Virus record (IMG/VR): IMGVR_UViG_3300035118_000135 | Coordinates: 1-41,037 of that record | Source: a virus | Direction: 5' to 3' (one strand) | DNA: 41,037 bases | Shown: positions 1 through 6,004 of the stretch, one piece after another | Numbering within the stretch: the first letter of the stretch is position 1 | How the letters are laid out: each line of letters begins with the position of its first letter | The notes under the pieces: generated by a model | The model's database searches: none | What the model was told of the DNA's origin: nothing | What the model saw: the letters and a program-made list of their open reading frames with translations, nothing else | Translations under genes and position numbers: made by a program

Positions 1-37
1 CGTCTCGCCGGCGAAATCCGAAACTTTTCGACTCCCC
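1..37. repeat. Terminal direct repeat marking the circular join
   Basis: These 37 bases recur at 41001-41037 with one difference (C at 32, G at 41032). A contig whose ends repeat is normally a circular molecule cut at an arbitrary point, or one with a repeated physical end. Joining the ends puts the HNH gene (100-501) and the ParB-like/terminase block in one minus-strand run. The repeat contains a small palindrome (CGAAA-CT-TTTCG, 19-30). About 190 bases around the join, from 40948 through the end to 99, hold no gene; between HNH and terminase genes this is where HK97-like phages usually carry cos. Confidence 0.85.
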
Positions 38-99
38 CCTGGCCCCCCGCTGGCGTCGTGCGCACTGAGCGTACGAAGCGCGTGGCTGAACCGTCGGCC

Positions 100-501
100 T
101 CACAGGTGGTTAGTCTCCTTCGACGTCTTGACGGCGTGGCAGTGGACGCAGAGGCCCTGCCAGTTCGACTGATCCCAGTAGAGGCGGGGGATGCCACGGT
201 GTGGAACCACGTGGTCCAGAATATTAGCGAAGGCCTGCCGGCAAATTGCACACACGGGGTGGTGCAGCAGGTAGTAGCGGCGGGCTTTGCGGAAGCGTGC
301 AGAGGAGCGGGACAGAGTGACGCCGGGAGCTGGAGCGGCCTGCGCCCGCTGCTGGTGCATCTGCTGATGCGCGAGACAGTAGCCGTTGGTGCGTGCGTAG
401 CCACCGCACAGCGGGAAGTGGCATTCGCGCAGCGGTCCGGTTGGCATGGCGTTACCATAGGCATCGCGGGTGGTGCTCGTAGAGGCGGGTGGCGGTACCA
501 T
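100..501 (-). CDS. HNH endonuclease
   Basis: A 133-aa protein. The C-terminal half is a typical phage HNH nuclease: CAIC (84-87), DH (96-97), an N in SNWQGLC (113), CVHCH (118-122) and the closing KTSKE. The two CxxC pairs should hold structural zinc, and the DH/N/H set forms the metal-dependent nuclease site. The N-terminal part has another Cys/His cluster (CHFPLC...CLAH). In HK97-like phages a small HNH protein beside the terminase genes works with terminase in cos cleavage. Across the circular join this gene lies directly upstream of the packaging genes, so I infer that role. An alternative ATG at 447 would avoid the overlap with the preceding gene; neither start has a strong ribosome site. 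Confidence 0.88.
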   Translation of the reverse strand: MVPPPASTSTTRDAYGNAMPTGPLRECHFPLCGGYARTNGYCLAHQQMHQQRAQAAPAPGVTLSRSSARFRKARRYYLLHHPVCAICRQAFANILDHVVPHRGIPRLYWDQSNWQGLCVHCHAVKTSKETNHL

Positions 502-736
502 CCATCCGCACCGAGCGGTAGAAGCGCACGCCCATGTTGTGCCCCTCGGGCGTGCCGATACGCTGGCCGTGAGTCTCCGCGCTGCGCTCCAGCATTACCT
601 CGCGTACCTTGCCGCCTGCGGGCGTGGCCTTGGCGGTGCCGGTGGCAACCATACTCTCCGCCAGGGCACCAGGGAGGAAGCGAATGTGAGAACCGGTAAA
701 GCCTACCAGGGCGACCTTGGCGGCAAAGGATCTCAC
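452..736 (-). CDS. Small phage protein, unknown function
   Basis: A 94-aa product starting at GTG 736. The GTG directly follows the TAA of the upstream gene (737), and a purine-rich stretch (GGAAGGGAAGG) lies inside that gene's end, so the two look translationally coupled. There is no recognised domain. The N-terminus is mildly hydrophobic (KVALVGFTGSHIRFLPG) and the C-terminus is rich in Arg and aromatics. It is the second gene of the predicted late transcript, between the late leader and the HNH gene. Gene status rests on coupling and position. Confidence 0.6.
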   Translation of the reverse strand: MRSFAAKVALVGFTGSHIRFLPGALAESMVATGTAKATPAGGKVREVMLERSAETHGQRIGTPEGHNMGVRFYRSVRMDGTATRLYEHHPRCLW

Positions 737-928
737 TTACCTTCCCTTCCCATCTTGCGAACGGCTTCCCAGAATGCCGCCGCTGCCTCGTCCATAGTAA
801 ACGCGGGGTTGATCTCTACGCGGCCCGTCGAAGTAGACGGTCACCAGCGGATCTCCCTCGGGGGTATAGAACCGCAGCTTGCTGGGTGGAGTGAAGCTTC
901 TGATGGCAAGAGGTTCGTCGGCAGACAT
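737..928 (-). CDS. Small phage protein, first gene after the late leader
   Basis: A 63-aa ORF from ATG 928. It has an ordinary globular composition (a strand-rich core, SKLRFYTPEGDPLVTVYFDG) and a basic, Gly-rich tail. It starts 33 nt after hairpin repeat C (961-1005) and about 90 nt after the predicted late promoter, so it would be the first gene of the late transcript. No good ribosome site precedes the ATG. Function unknown. Confidence 0.6.
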   Translation of the reverse strand: MSADEPLAIRSFTPPSKLRFYTPEGDPLVTVYFDGPRRDQPRVYYGRGSGGILGSRSQDGKGR

Positions 929-960
929 GAGAAGACACGGCGGCGCCGTACCTGCGTGGC

Positions 961-1005
961 GGGATGCTATCGCTTTTGGGTTAAGGCCTGTCCCACACGG
1001 CCTGG
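961..1005 (-). repeat. Hairpin-plus-tail repeat, copy C (late leader)
   Basis: A 45-bp element that aligns without gaps to 18222-18266 (copy A) and 18271-18315 (copy B). Bases 961-975 are identical to the first 15 bases of copy B. It contains an inverted repeat AGGCC (984-988) / GGCCT (999-1003) with a 10-nt loop. Read on the minus strand, the direction of the late genes, it is a hairpin followed by a conserved tail (AGCGATAGCATCCC). It lies about 10-55 nt downstream of the predicted late transcription start. The role is inferred: an RNA antitermination or regulatory signal, or a REP-like repeat. Confidence 0.6.
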
Positions 1006-1022
1006 AAAGGGTACTGGTATGG

Positions 1023-1052
1023 ATCGTACTCGAAAGGACGGCAGTTGCGCAA
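1023..1052 (-). promoter_or_regulatory. Candidate late promoter
   Basis: On the minus strand, TTGCGC (1052-1047) is separated by 18 nt from TACGAT (1028-1023); the same -10 hexamer occurs in the promoter at 19188-19215. The predicted start is near 1016, just upstream of hairpin repeat C and genes 928, 736 and 501, and then across the join to the terminase genes. The -35 is weak. It is the best minus-strand candidate I see in the 317-bp gap 929-1245. Confidence 0.4.
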
Positions 1053-1137
1053 GCGTTGCCCCGACTTCTCGTTCACTGAACCAGAGCGGCGCCGCATCGG
1101 CCAAGGCCCCTCCCCCCGCTTTTTTCTCAGGCCGGAG

Positions 1138-1172
1138 ACAAAAAAATCAGGCAGGGGTGCCCCCTTTTTTAC
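1138..1172. terminator. Weak bidirectional terminator-like hairpin
   Basis: A short stem GGCA-gggg-TGCC (1151-1162) is flanked by a run of A on its left and a run of T on its right, so it has a U-tract in both directions. The 4-bp stem is weak. It lies between the opposing gene at 1246-1629 and the late promoter, and could stop leftward read-through from the 8-1.7 kb operon. Confidence 0.3.
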
Positions 1173-1245
1173 CCAAAAGAGAGCGTCGTCGCGTAACTGC
1201 AACGGGCCGTGAGTTACCATAGCCGCGAAAGGAAGTACCCAACCA

Positions 1246-1629
1246 ATGCAAAGCCAACTCGCACTGATTACGGCCCTCTCCGGTTCCGGTGAGCGGCCCG
1301 ACAACGAACTGCCGGGAGGCCGTCCTCCGCATGTCGGCGGGGGACCGATCGTTCTGCCGCCGCGCCCTCCTGGCTGGCCCCCGGTACCCGACAACACCCT
1401 ACCCTCGGGCGGCGCACACCCGAGCAACCCGATCTTCCTTCCGGCAGGGCCGGATAACACGCTGCCCGTGCCGCCCGGAACGATCTGGCCCCCGCTCAAC
1501 CCCGGTGACGGCGTCTCCGGTTCCGGTCTGTTGCTGGTCGTAGTAATCGGCGCTGACGGCGTCCAGAAAACCAAATGGATCTCCGTGGAAGTCCCGGTTA
1601 TCTGGCCGCCAACGGCAGAGCCGAAGTAA
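1246..1629 (+). CDS. Pro/Gly-rich repeat protein (PDNxLP repeats)
   Basis: A 127-aa protein on the strand opposite its neighbours. After a short N-terminus (MQSQLALITALSGSGE) it consists of Pro/Gly-rich sequence with the motif PDN(E/T)LP three times (about residues 19, 48 and 73). It closes with a strand-rich end (LLLVVVIGADGVQKTKWISVEVPVIWPP). AAAGGAAG upstream of ATG 1246 is a good ribosome site, and a terminator follows the stop codon directly. Similar small repeat proteins occur in other phages, but no function is established to my knowledge. Its placement as a lone plus-strand gene between two minus operons suggests separate, perhaps lysogenic, expression. Confidence 0.75.
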   Translation: MQSQLALITALSGSGERPDNELPGGRPPHVGGGPIVLPPRPPGWPPVPDNTLPSGGAHPSNPIFLPAGPDNTLPVPPGTIWPPLNPGDGVSGSGLLLVVVIGADGVQKTKWISVEVPVIWPPTAEPK

Positions 1630-1659
1630 AAAAAAACGCCCCCGACGAAGAGGGCGTTT
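1628..1659 (-). terminator. Strong intrinsic terminator (bidirectional)
   Basis: The inverted repeat AAACGCCC (1634-1641) / GGGCGTTT (1652-1659) has a 10-nt loop. On the minus strand the stem is followed by nine T (1636-1628), a classic Rho-independent terminator that ends the leftward operon whose last gene is 1703-1999. On the plus strand it directly follows the stop of 1246-1629 with a shorter T tract, so it probably serves both. Confidence 0.85.
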
Positions 1660-1702
1660 CTGTATAACGTGACAAAACAAACGTACTGTTATTCTAGCGT
1701 AT

Positions 1703-1999
1703 TCACCCGGCGATATACACATCTACGATCTTCGCGTGCTGCTCTTCGGCCTCCCTCCAGGTACAACAGCGATACTGATCCGCACTTTCAGCATCTAGAA
1801 ATACCATCGTCTCAAACAGCAGCGGCGGACCGTTCCCGAAGAACCGATGGTCAGTTCCAAGAAAGACTGTTGAGACCAGCCCGCCTGGAACCTCGGTTTG
1901 GGCAACGATGCGATCCGCATTATGAAACCACGCGGCCCACTTCAGCAGATCAGGTTCCGGCACCGGGGTTTGTCCAACCAGGATGTAGTTCTGGCACAC
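1703..1999 (-). CDS. Conserved phage protein, unknown function
   Basis: A 98-aa protein starting at GTG 1999, preceded by GAGG at a 9-nt spacing. It matches from memory a family of small phage/prophage proteins with the pattern YxLxGxxPVP-D-L-KWAxWF--ADR-VA-T-V---VSTVFLGxDH-F--GPPLLFETMVF and a C-terminal TWxEAExxH. That family is common in early regions of temperate phages and has no assigned function that I know. It is the last gene before the terminator at 1628-1659. Confidence 0.82.
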   Translation of the reverse strand: MCQNYILVGQTPVPEPDLLKWAAWFHNADRIVAQTEVPGGLVSTVFLGTDHRFFGNGPPLLFETMVFLDAESADQYRCCTWREAEEQHAKIVDVYIAG

Positions 2000-2010
2000 G
2001 TCATTATTCC

Positions 2011-2286
2011 TCAGTTGTAGGTCTTCCTGGTGAAGTCGGGCGGCTTTGGCCGCAGGTCTTCAATAACGCCTTCAAGAAGCGGGTGCAGCGGATCGAGGCC
2101 CGAACGCTCCGCTTCAGTCATAACGCGGAGACGGCCGTCGTCATCAGCAAATATCAGCAGTGCTGTGACTGCCGACGATCTGCATAGCGCTTTGCTGACG
2201 TACAAGACGGATCGCACCGGGGGCGGAATCGAAACCACGAGCACGGGACCGCTGACGGAGCGGTCGTAGCGGGGAGGGCCGCTCAT
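2011..2286 (-). CDS. Small early protein, unknown function
   Basis: A 91-aa product from ATG 2286, which overlaps the stop of the upstream gene (ATGA). A hydrophobic stretch (VSGPVLVVSIPPPVRSVLYV) is followed by a polar C-terminus ending LLEGVIEDLRPKPPDFTRKTYN. No domain is recognised. Coupling and position in the unidirectional operon support it as real. Confidence 0.65.
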   Translation of the reverse strand: MSGPPRYDRSVSGPVLVVSIPPPVRSVLYVSKALCRSSAVTALLIFADDDGRLRVMTEAERSGLDPLHPLLEGVIEDLRPKPPDFTRKTYN

Positions 2287-2510
2287 GCGACCCTCCCCAG
2301 TTTCTCCACGCACAACCGGCACAGCTTGCCGGTCTTGGGCCATGCGCAGAACTCCTTTCGGGGATAGTTGAAGTCCTGCCGCCCGCAGATGGACCAGGGG
2401 TCTTCACCGACAATCACGTGCCAGCGCTGGTTCTTGCCGCCGTAGTTCAGCCGCGCCCAGCGCAGGAGGAGATGGGCAGCACTTGGCCTTGGCGTAGCGG
2501 CGGCCGCCAC
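2283..2510 (-). CDS. Small zinc-knuckle protein
   Basis: A 75-aa protein from GTG 2510, with GGAGGG about 10 nt upstream inside the end of the preceding small gene. Cysteines lie in the C-terminal half (SICGRQ, EFCAWP, LCRLC), and the CxxC plus two further Cys suggest a small zinc-binding fold. Trp/Tyr-rich segments (QRWHVIVGEDPWSICG) look globular. Function unknown. It is one of many Cys-rich mini-proteins in this phage. Confidence 0.65.
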   Translation of the reverse strand: MAAAATPRPSAAHLLLRWARLNYGGKNQRWHVIVGEDPWSICGRQDFNYPRKEFCAWPKTGKLCRLCVEKLGRVA

Positions 2511-2511
2511 G

Positions 2512-2658
2512 TTACTGCTGCCCTCCTGGCATGTCGCGGTGTTCCGCTGGAAGGAAAGTGCCCAACAGTAGGCGCACCGGGTAACGTGGCCGTGGTCTCG
2601 ATGGGCCTACTTGTGTACTGGCTATCGGTTTTCCAGGTCGCGGTCGTTTATCCTCCAC
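2512..2658 (-). CDS. Putative small Pro/Arg-rich ORF
   Basis: A 48-codon ORF starting at GTG 2658, 9 nt after GGAGG; an ATG at 2667 is adjacent but too close to the ribosome site. The product is rich in Pro and Arg with no domain. Support is limited to spacing: the next gene starts at GTG 2510, just after this stop, with its ribosome site inside this ORF. Confidence 0.4.
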   Translation of the reverse strand: MEDKRPRPGKPIASTQVGPSRPRPRYPVRLLLGTFLPAEHRDMPGGQQ

Positions 2659-2723
2659 ACCAGCCATCCTCCCTTTACGTTCTACAGCACAGCCAATTTT
2701 GCCGCACTGCCGCAAAGACGGCT

Positions 2724-2752
2724 GTTGACCCTAGGTTAACAGTTGACCCTAG
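2724..2752. repeat. Tandem GTTGACCCTAG repeat
   Basis: The 11-bp sequence GTTGACCCTAG occurs at 2724-2734 and 2742-2752 (18-nt step), with a related GTTAAC at 2735-2740 between them. The repeats lie in a 142-bp gap (2659-2800) of the leftward operon that is otherwise featureless. They could be protein-binding half-sites on one face of the helix. No promoter is clear here. Confidence 0.5.
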
Positions 2753-2800
2753 ATCCGTCAGGCGATTCCGCACTCCGTGGTCTTCCGCCTGCCCTTTACG

Positions 2801-2944
2801 CTAACGCGACGGGTCGGCCCTGTACGTTTGAAGTCGCAATTGAGAGTGGCTCCCGTCACAGCGTCCAGGAGTCTTAGACAATTCGGGGCAGGGCGTAGCA
2901 ACCTTCAACTTCCCACTGACGATCCGCGCGATGCGCCGCTTCAT
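2801..2944 (-). CDS. Small basic protein (47 aa)
   Basis: A short ORF with strong start signals: its ATG (2944) overlaps the upstream stop as ATGA, and GAGGAG lies 8 nt upstream. It ends at TAG 2801. The product is basic (begins MKRRIARIVSGKLKVATPCP) with two cysteines and no domain. Coding status rests on coupling and the ribosome site. Confidence 0.55.
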   Translation of the reverse strand: MKRRIARIVSGKLKVATPCPELSKTPGRCDGSHSQLRLQTYRADPSR

Positions 2945-3168
2945 AACCACGACTCCTCAACTGCCGGGTCATCCTCGGGTTCACGCCCGAAGCGTATCTT
3001 GCCGGTCGGTACAACCATGCGGGCATCCTCCAGGGTTGGAGCAACGCACAGCGGCAAATTATCGTCGATCAGGCGCAGGTCGCGAATCTCCCAACGGCGC
3101 ACCACGTAGCTGTGCGGAAACTCGAGCGAAGGGCGGTAGATGGCGTAGAGAATGTAATCAGTAGGCAT
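2941..3168 (-). CDS. Small early protein, unknown function
   Basis: A 75-aa acidic protein from ATG 3168, overlapping the 3' end of the membrane-protein gene by 11 nt. It begins with an aromatic-rich segment (MPTDYILYAIYRPSLEF). No family is recognised. It belongs to the tightly packed leftward operon. Confidence 0.65.
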   Translation of the reverse strand: MPTDYILYAIYRPSLEFPHSYVVRRWEIRDLRLIDDNLPLCVAPTLEDARMVVPTGKIRFGREPEDDPAVEESWL

Positions 3169-3349
3169 CAGGTTTGCCTGCCCTGTCTCTCCGCTGTCGG
3201 AAATATTCTTCCCACTTCACATAAGCGACGAAAGCGAGCATCACCACGGTCGTAATGCCATAGATATCGACACCCCGCCGCTGAAAGACGATATATCCCG
3301 TTAGTGCTGCTAAAAGCGTATGGTAAACCGCGAGAATCCGTTCTCTCAT
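3158..3349 (-). CDS. Small two-helix membrane protein
   Basis: A 63-aa protein from ATG 3349 (ATGA overlap with the upstream stop). Two hydrophobic segments are visible: about residues 5-24 (ILAVYHTLLAALTGYIVFQ) and 29-50 (IYGITTVVMLAFVAYVKW), with a basic C-terminus (RQRRDRAGK). Size and topology fit a small holin or a superinfection-type membrane protein, but nothing here proves either. No endolysin lies beside it. Confidence 0.65.
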   Translation of the reverse strand: MRERILAVYHTLLAALTGYIVFQRRGVDIYGITTVVMLAFVAYVKWEEYFRQRRDRAGKPDAY

Positions 3350-3627
3350 AACGCCTCGATCTCGTAACGGCCACCACCGAATATATCGGTCCACGGCCCC
3401 CAAGCCAGGGAGGGCGCGTCGTATGGCAAGCGATCACGGGTAGCGAATAGCATGACGCCGTAAGACGGGTGGAAGGCCAGGGGATCATCGAACAGGGGGA
3501 ACTGTGGATTGTGGTCGAAGCCTACGGCAATTGAGCGTTGGTTGCCGGAAATAATAGCGACGGTGGCAAAAGCGGACAACGCCGGCTTGCCCTGCGGATA
3601 GATGCAGACCCGATCCCCTTGCTTCAT
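3346..3627 (-). CDS. Conserved small phage protein, unknown function
   Basis: A 93-aa protein from ATG 3627. It starts with a small-barrel-like segment (MKQGDRVCIYPQGKPALSAFATVAIISG) and continues with an aromatic-rich half. The stop overlaps the start of the membrane-protein gene. Ribosome-site evidence is poor: an AAGGAG lies 23 nt upstream. Function unknown. Confidence 0.65.
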   Translation of the reverse strand: MKQGDRVCIYPQGKPALSAFATVAIISGNQRSIAVGFDHNPQFPLFDDPLAFHPSYGVMLFATRDRLPYDAPSLAWGPWTDIFGGGRYEIEAL

Positions 3628-3655
3628 AAACTCAGCACCAGGGGCATGCTCCTTA

Positions 3656-4789
3656 TTACCTCGTCACCCGGTGGACGGTTGGGATGGCCTCGTCATCCGG
3701 CCCCATTGCCACGGCAATAGGTGGAATCCATTTGACGATCACTTCACGCGCAGGCACCGGAGCCTTGCCAACGGCAGCCTTTGGACCCGTCCAATACGAG
3801 TGCCAGTGCGCCCGCCGCATATGCGGTCGCGGGCTTGCATGCGTGCCGCTGGTACCAGGTGAAGCTGCGGCGGTTACTGCGGCAGTTGCTGCGCGTAAAG
3901 TGGCGCCGATACGAAACGCCACCTCCCAAATCTTCGGCTGCTCTGGAACAAACGTGCGTACGCCCTTCCTCGTTTTCTTTGTGTAGTGGTCCTGCCTCAG
4001 GCCGCGAAGCGGGTCGCGCGCTCTGATTTCCGCCGACGCCGAGCAAAGATAAATCGTGAGACTCAGCAACGGTTCCAGCACACGCTTTACTGCTCCCGGC
4101 TGTACGTTTCGCTCGATCTCCTCGGATTTGAACCGCACCTGGATACCTTCAGATGCCGCCCGCCGCTGGATTCTTTCATGCATGGTCGTCAGACATTGGA
4201 GCAGATCACCGCCCACATGCAGCTCCAGAGGAAAGGGAACCAGAGGATCATAATCGGCGGAGATATCGTCAACGGGACCGTAATCCATAGCGATCATCAG
4301 CACCGGCATTCTGGAGCAGTTCACGTGGACGAAGAAGCCGTAAAGCTTGCCGGGCTCACCGGGAACCTTGCCGGTTCCCTCTATGTCTCGGGGCGAAGGA
4401 AATGCCACATAAGCACACAACGTAGGCAACCTGTGCAGGATATCGACGGGGATGTTCCCTTCGATTGGCGTATTCCACAACTCCTCAAGAACGGTCTCAT
4501 CAAAAACGTAAATATCCTTGGCAAGCCGCCAACCCGCTAGCGTAGCCACGTTGGAAGCTTCTATTCTCCGTTCTGGTATCCGCACGTCATCGGGCGTCGA
4601 GGGGGCAATGATCGCTTCGGCCCCCGGCAGAGGCAAATAGCACCATGTCGGCCAATAGTGTTGCTGCGCCACTTTGTCGCGATTCGTGCGCAACAGGTCC
4701 ACCCGTTTCCATAAGCCGGGATGGCGCTGCGTCACTGCGGTCAAATATTTTACCGGTCGCCTGACCTTGTCTTCGATGGATGGGTTCAT
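3656..4789 (-). CDS. AcrVA2-like protein (candidate anti-CRISPR)
   Basis: A 377-aa protein; I chose ATG 4789 (MNPSIEDKVRRPVKYL...) because upstream in-frame sequence is non-coding-like and AAAAGG/GAGG sites precede it. Overall pattern and the C-terminus resemble the AcrVA2-like family: about residues 325-365 read TSGTHASPRPHMRRAHWHSYWTG, a short variable piece, then VKWIPPIAVAM. AcrVA2 of Moraxella phages blocks type V (Cas12a) immunity by lowering Cas12a production during translation; most family members elsewhere are untested. I assign family membership from motif memory and infer a counter-defence role. It follows a strong hairpin (4820-4842) in its leader. Confidence 0.62.
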   Translation of the reverse strand: MNPSIEDKVRRPVKYLTAVTQRHPGLWKRVDLLRTNRDKVAQQHYWPTWCYLPLPGAEAIIAPSTPDDVRIPERRIEASNVATLAGWRLAKDIYVFDETVLEELWNTPIEGNIPVDILHRLPTLCAYVAFPSPRDIEGTGKVPGEPGKLYGFFVHVNCSRMPVLMIAMDYGPVDDISADYDPLVPFPLELHVGGDLLQCLTTMHERIQRRAASEGIQVRFKSEEIERNVQPGAVKRVLEPLLSLTIYLCSASAEIRARDPLRGLRQDHYTKKTRKGVRTFVPEQPKIWEVAFRIGATLRAATAAVTAAASPGTSGTHASPRPHMRRAHWHSYWTGPKAAVGKAPVPAREVIVKWIPPIAVAMGPDDEAIPTVHRVTR

Positions 4790-4819
4790 AGCCTTTTTAC
4801 CTCGGCTCCAACGCGGGGA

Positions 4820-4842
4820 GCACTGCGGAGTTTCCGCAGTGC
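4820..4842. promoter_or_regulatory. Perfect 10-bp hairpin ahead of the AcrVA2-like gene
   Basis: GCACTGCGGA (4820-4829) and TCCGCAGTGC (4833-4842) form a perfect 10-bp stem with a 3-nt loop, in the 80-bp gap between genes 4870-5145 and 3656-4789. No T tract follows on either strand, so it is not a classic terminator. It could be an RNA processing or stabilising hairpin, or a palindromic protein-binding site. Confidence 0.6.
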
Positions 4843-4869
4843 GTCGCGTGTGCTCATCCCGGCCAAAGC

Positions 4870-5145
4870 TCAATACTCCTCTGGTAGCAGAAGCGTAGTC
4901 GAGCTTCGGTCGGCCTCCGTGATGATCCAAATTTTCACGCCCGTCGAGAGATGGTAGGACGACATCAGGCGCGAGCCAATTTTAAGCGCGGCGTCGTTGG
5001 CGCGTTTATCTTCGTCGCATACGTCGCCCCAGTCGCCGGTGAGATGGCGGCGCAGCGCGGTATGGGTTTCGCCGGGGCTGGCTTGGTTGAAGGCCTCTAG
5101 CGCCCCCGGCGTGGCTACGATCTGGCCGCAGGGGAAGCGAATCAT
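4870..5145 (-). CDS. Conserved small phage protein (DWGDxxxxDxxxN family)
   Basis: A 91-aa protein from ATG 5145 (ATGA overlap). It has the features of a widespread uncharacterised phage/plasmid family: TPGALEA, then RHLTGDWGDVCDEDKRANDAAL, then GxRLMSSYxLSTGVKIWIITEADRSSTTLLLPEEY. Family function is unknown to me. Often found near accessory genes; here it sits directly upstream of the AcrVA2-like gene. Confidence 0.8.
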   Translation of the reverse strand: MIRFPCGQIVATPGALEAFNQASPGETHTALRRHLTGDWGDVCDEDKRANDAALKIGSRLMSSYHLSTGVKIWIITEADRSSTTLLLPEEY

Positions 5146-5462
5146 GCGGCACCCCGCCTAGGCATTTCGTGTATGACTTTTTTTGGCGCTACCCTCAGCC
5201 CATAGGCCGTCGGATCGAAATACGCCGTCAGCGGCAACATCGGGTTCTTGCGCTCGATATTGGTGTCGTGGAATTCGCGGTGCGCCCTGCGGCCTTCGTC
5301 GGTAATGTGGAAGCCGCGCCCTGGCTTATACGTGATCCACTTACGGATCAGCATCGAGCGGAACGGACGCTGATCGTATAGCATCGCATCCTCGATCTGC
5401 ATGTAGATGCCGGTGACGAAGAGTTCCAGCATTGGGAACTGGCGGTTGGAAAGTCGCGTCAT
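5142..5462 (-). CDS. Winged-helix-like small protein
   Basis: A 106-aa protein from ATG 5462, with GGAGG 11 nt upstream. The N-terminal half, LSNRQFPMLELFVTGIYM...RPFRSMLIRKWITYKPGRGFHITDEGRRAHREF, has the pattern of a winged helix-turn-helix in which a wing precedes 'ITDEGR'. This suggests DNA binding, perhaps a local regulator. The C-terminus is polar. No gene symbol can be given. Confidence 0.6.
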   Translation of the reverse strand: MTRLSNRQFPMLELFVTGIYMQIEDAMLYDQRPFRSMLIRKWITYKPGRGFHITDEGRRAHREFHDTNIERKNPMLPLTAYFDPTAYGLRVAPKKVIHEMPRRGAA

Positions 5463-5465
5463 GTT

Positions 5466-5894
5466 TTAAGAGGCCTCCGCGAGCTTTACCAGCGGTGTAG
5501 AGGGCTGGCGCTTCCTGGCCTTCATCGCCTTAATCTTACCCGCAGCAAGCGCGGCCAGCCGTTCCTTGCGCTGTTTGAAGCTCATGGTTTCCCATCGCTT
5601 TTTCGCCGACTTGCCGATCTTGGCTCTTTTCTTCTTCGCTTCCGCAACCGCCTTCCGGCGCTTCATCTCGGCGCTGCGTTCCTCGGGATCATCGGGCCAG
5701 CCACTTCTGCCCGGGGCTGCTTTGGAGCCTGCCGGGCGTCCAGCCCCCGCAGGCTCCTGGATCTCACCCAGCTGCGCGCGCAGCGAGTCCAGTTCGGCCT
5801 GCATCAGGGTAATCATGTGTTGCATACCCGGAAGCATCGCCGCAATTCCTATCTGCTGGTAAGTCGTCATACCCTGCCGTTTGTTTTGTTTCAC
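5466..5894 (-). CDS. Lys/Ala-rich coiled-coil protein
   Basis: A 142-aa protein from GTG 5894, with AAGGAG 10 nt upstream; ATG 5870 is an alternative. A short helical N-terminus (MITLMQAELDSLRAQLGEI) is followed by a Gly/Pro linker and a strongly basic region (about 75-130) with the motif KKRWETMSFKQRKERLAALAAGKIKA, seen in small proteins of other phages. Nucleic-acid binding is plausible. It is the first gene after the promoter/operator at 5947-5995. Confidence 0.7.
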   Translation of the reverse strand: MKQNKRQGMTTYQQIGIAAMLPGMQHMITLMQAELDSLRAQLGEIQEPAGAGRPAGSKAAPGRSGWPDDPEERSAEMKRRKAVAEAKKKRAKIGKSAKKRWETMSFKQRKERLAALAAGKIKAMKARKRQPSTPLVKLAEAS

Positions 5895-5946
5895 CTTTTA
5901 AACTCCTTTTTAACTGCAATACTAACTAAGTAGTTTAAGGTTTTTC

Positions 5947-5979
5947 TGCACAATATACCACCACATGATATATCGTGCA
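5947..5979. promoter_or_regulatory. Operator-like inverted repeat over a promoter -10
   Basis: TGCACAATATA (5947-5957) and TATATCGTGCA (5969-5979) form an 11-bp inverted repeat with one mismatch and an 11-bp spacer. It covers the -10 and start region of the promoter at 5967-5995. The symmetry and position fit a repressor site that blocks the promoter of the gene at 5466-5894. Confidence 0.65.
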
Positions 5980-5995
5980 CAATTGACGGTATCAA
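5967..5995 (-). promoter_or_regulatory. Sigma70-like promoter for the 5.9-1.7 kb genes
   Basis: On the minus strand, TTGATA (5995-5990), 17 nt, TATATC (5972-5967). The predicted start is near 5960, about 65 nt before GTG 5894. The 110-bp gap 5895-6004 is AT-rich compared with the flanking genes. It gives the accessory genes, including the AcrVA2-like gene, a promoter separate from the replication genes. Confidence 0.6.
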
Positions 5996-6004
5996 ATATG
6001 ACAA

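Noticed and set aside
470-1222. 250-codon plus-strand frame
   Set aside because: Antisense to coupled minus-strand genes and the late leader, with no ribosome site and low-complexity Arg-rich content.
981-1574. 197-codon minus-strand frame over the PDNxLP gene and late leader
   Set aside because: Pro/Gly/Arg-rich shadow of the plus-strand gene. It would also run through the hairpin repeat and promoter region.
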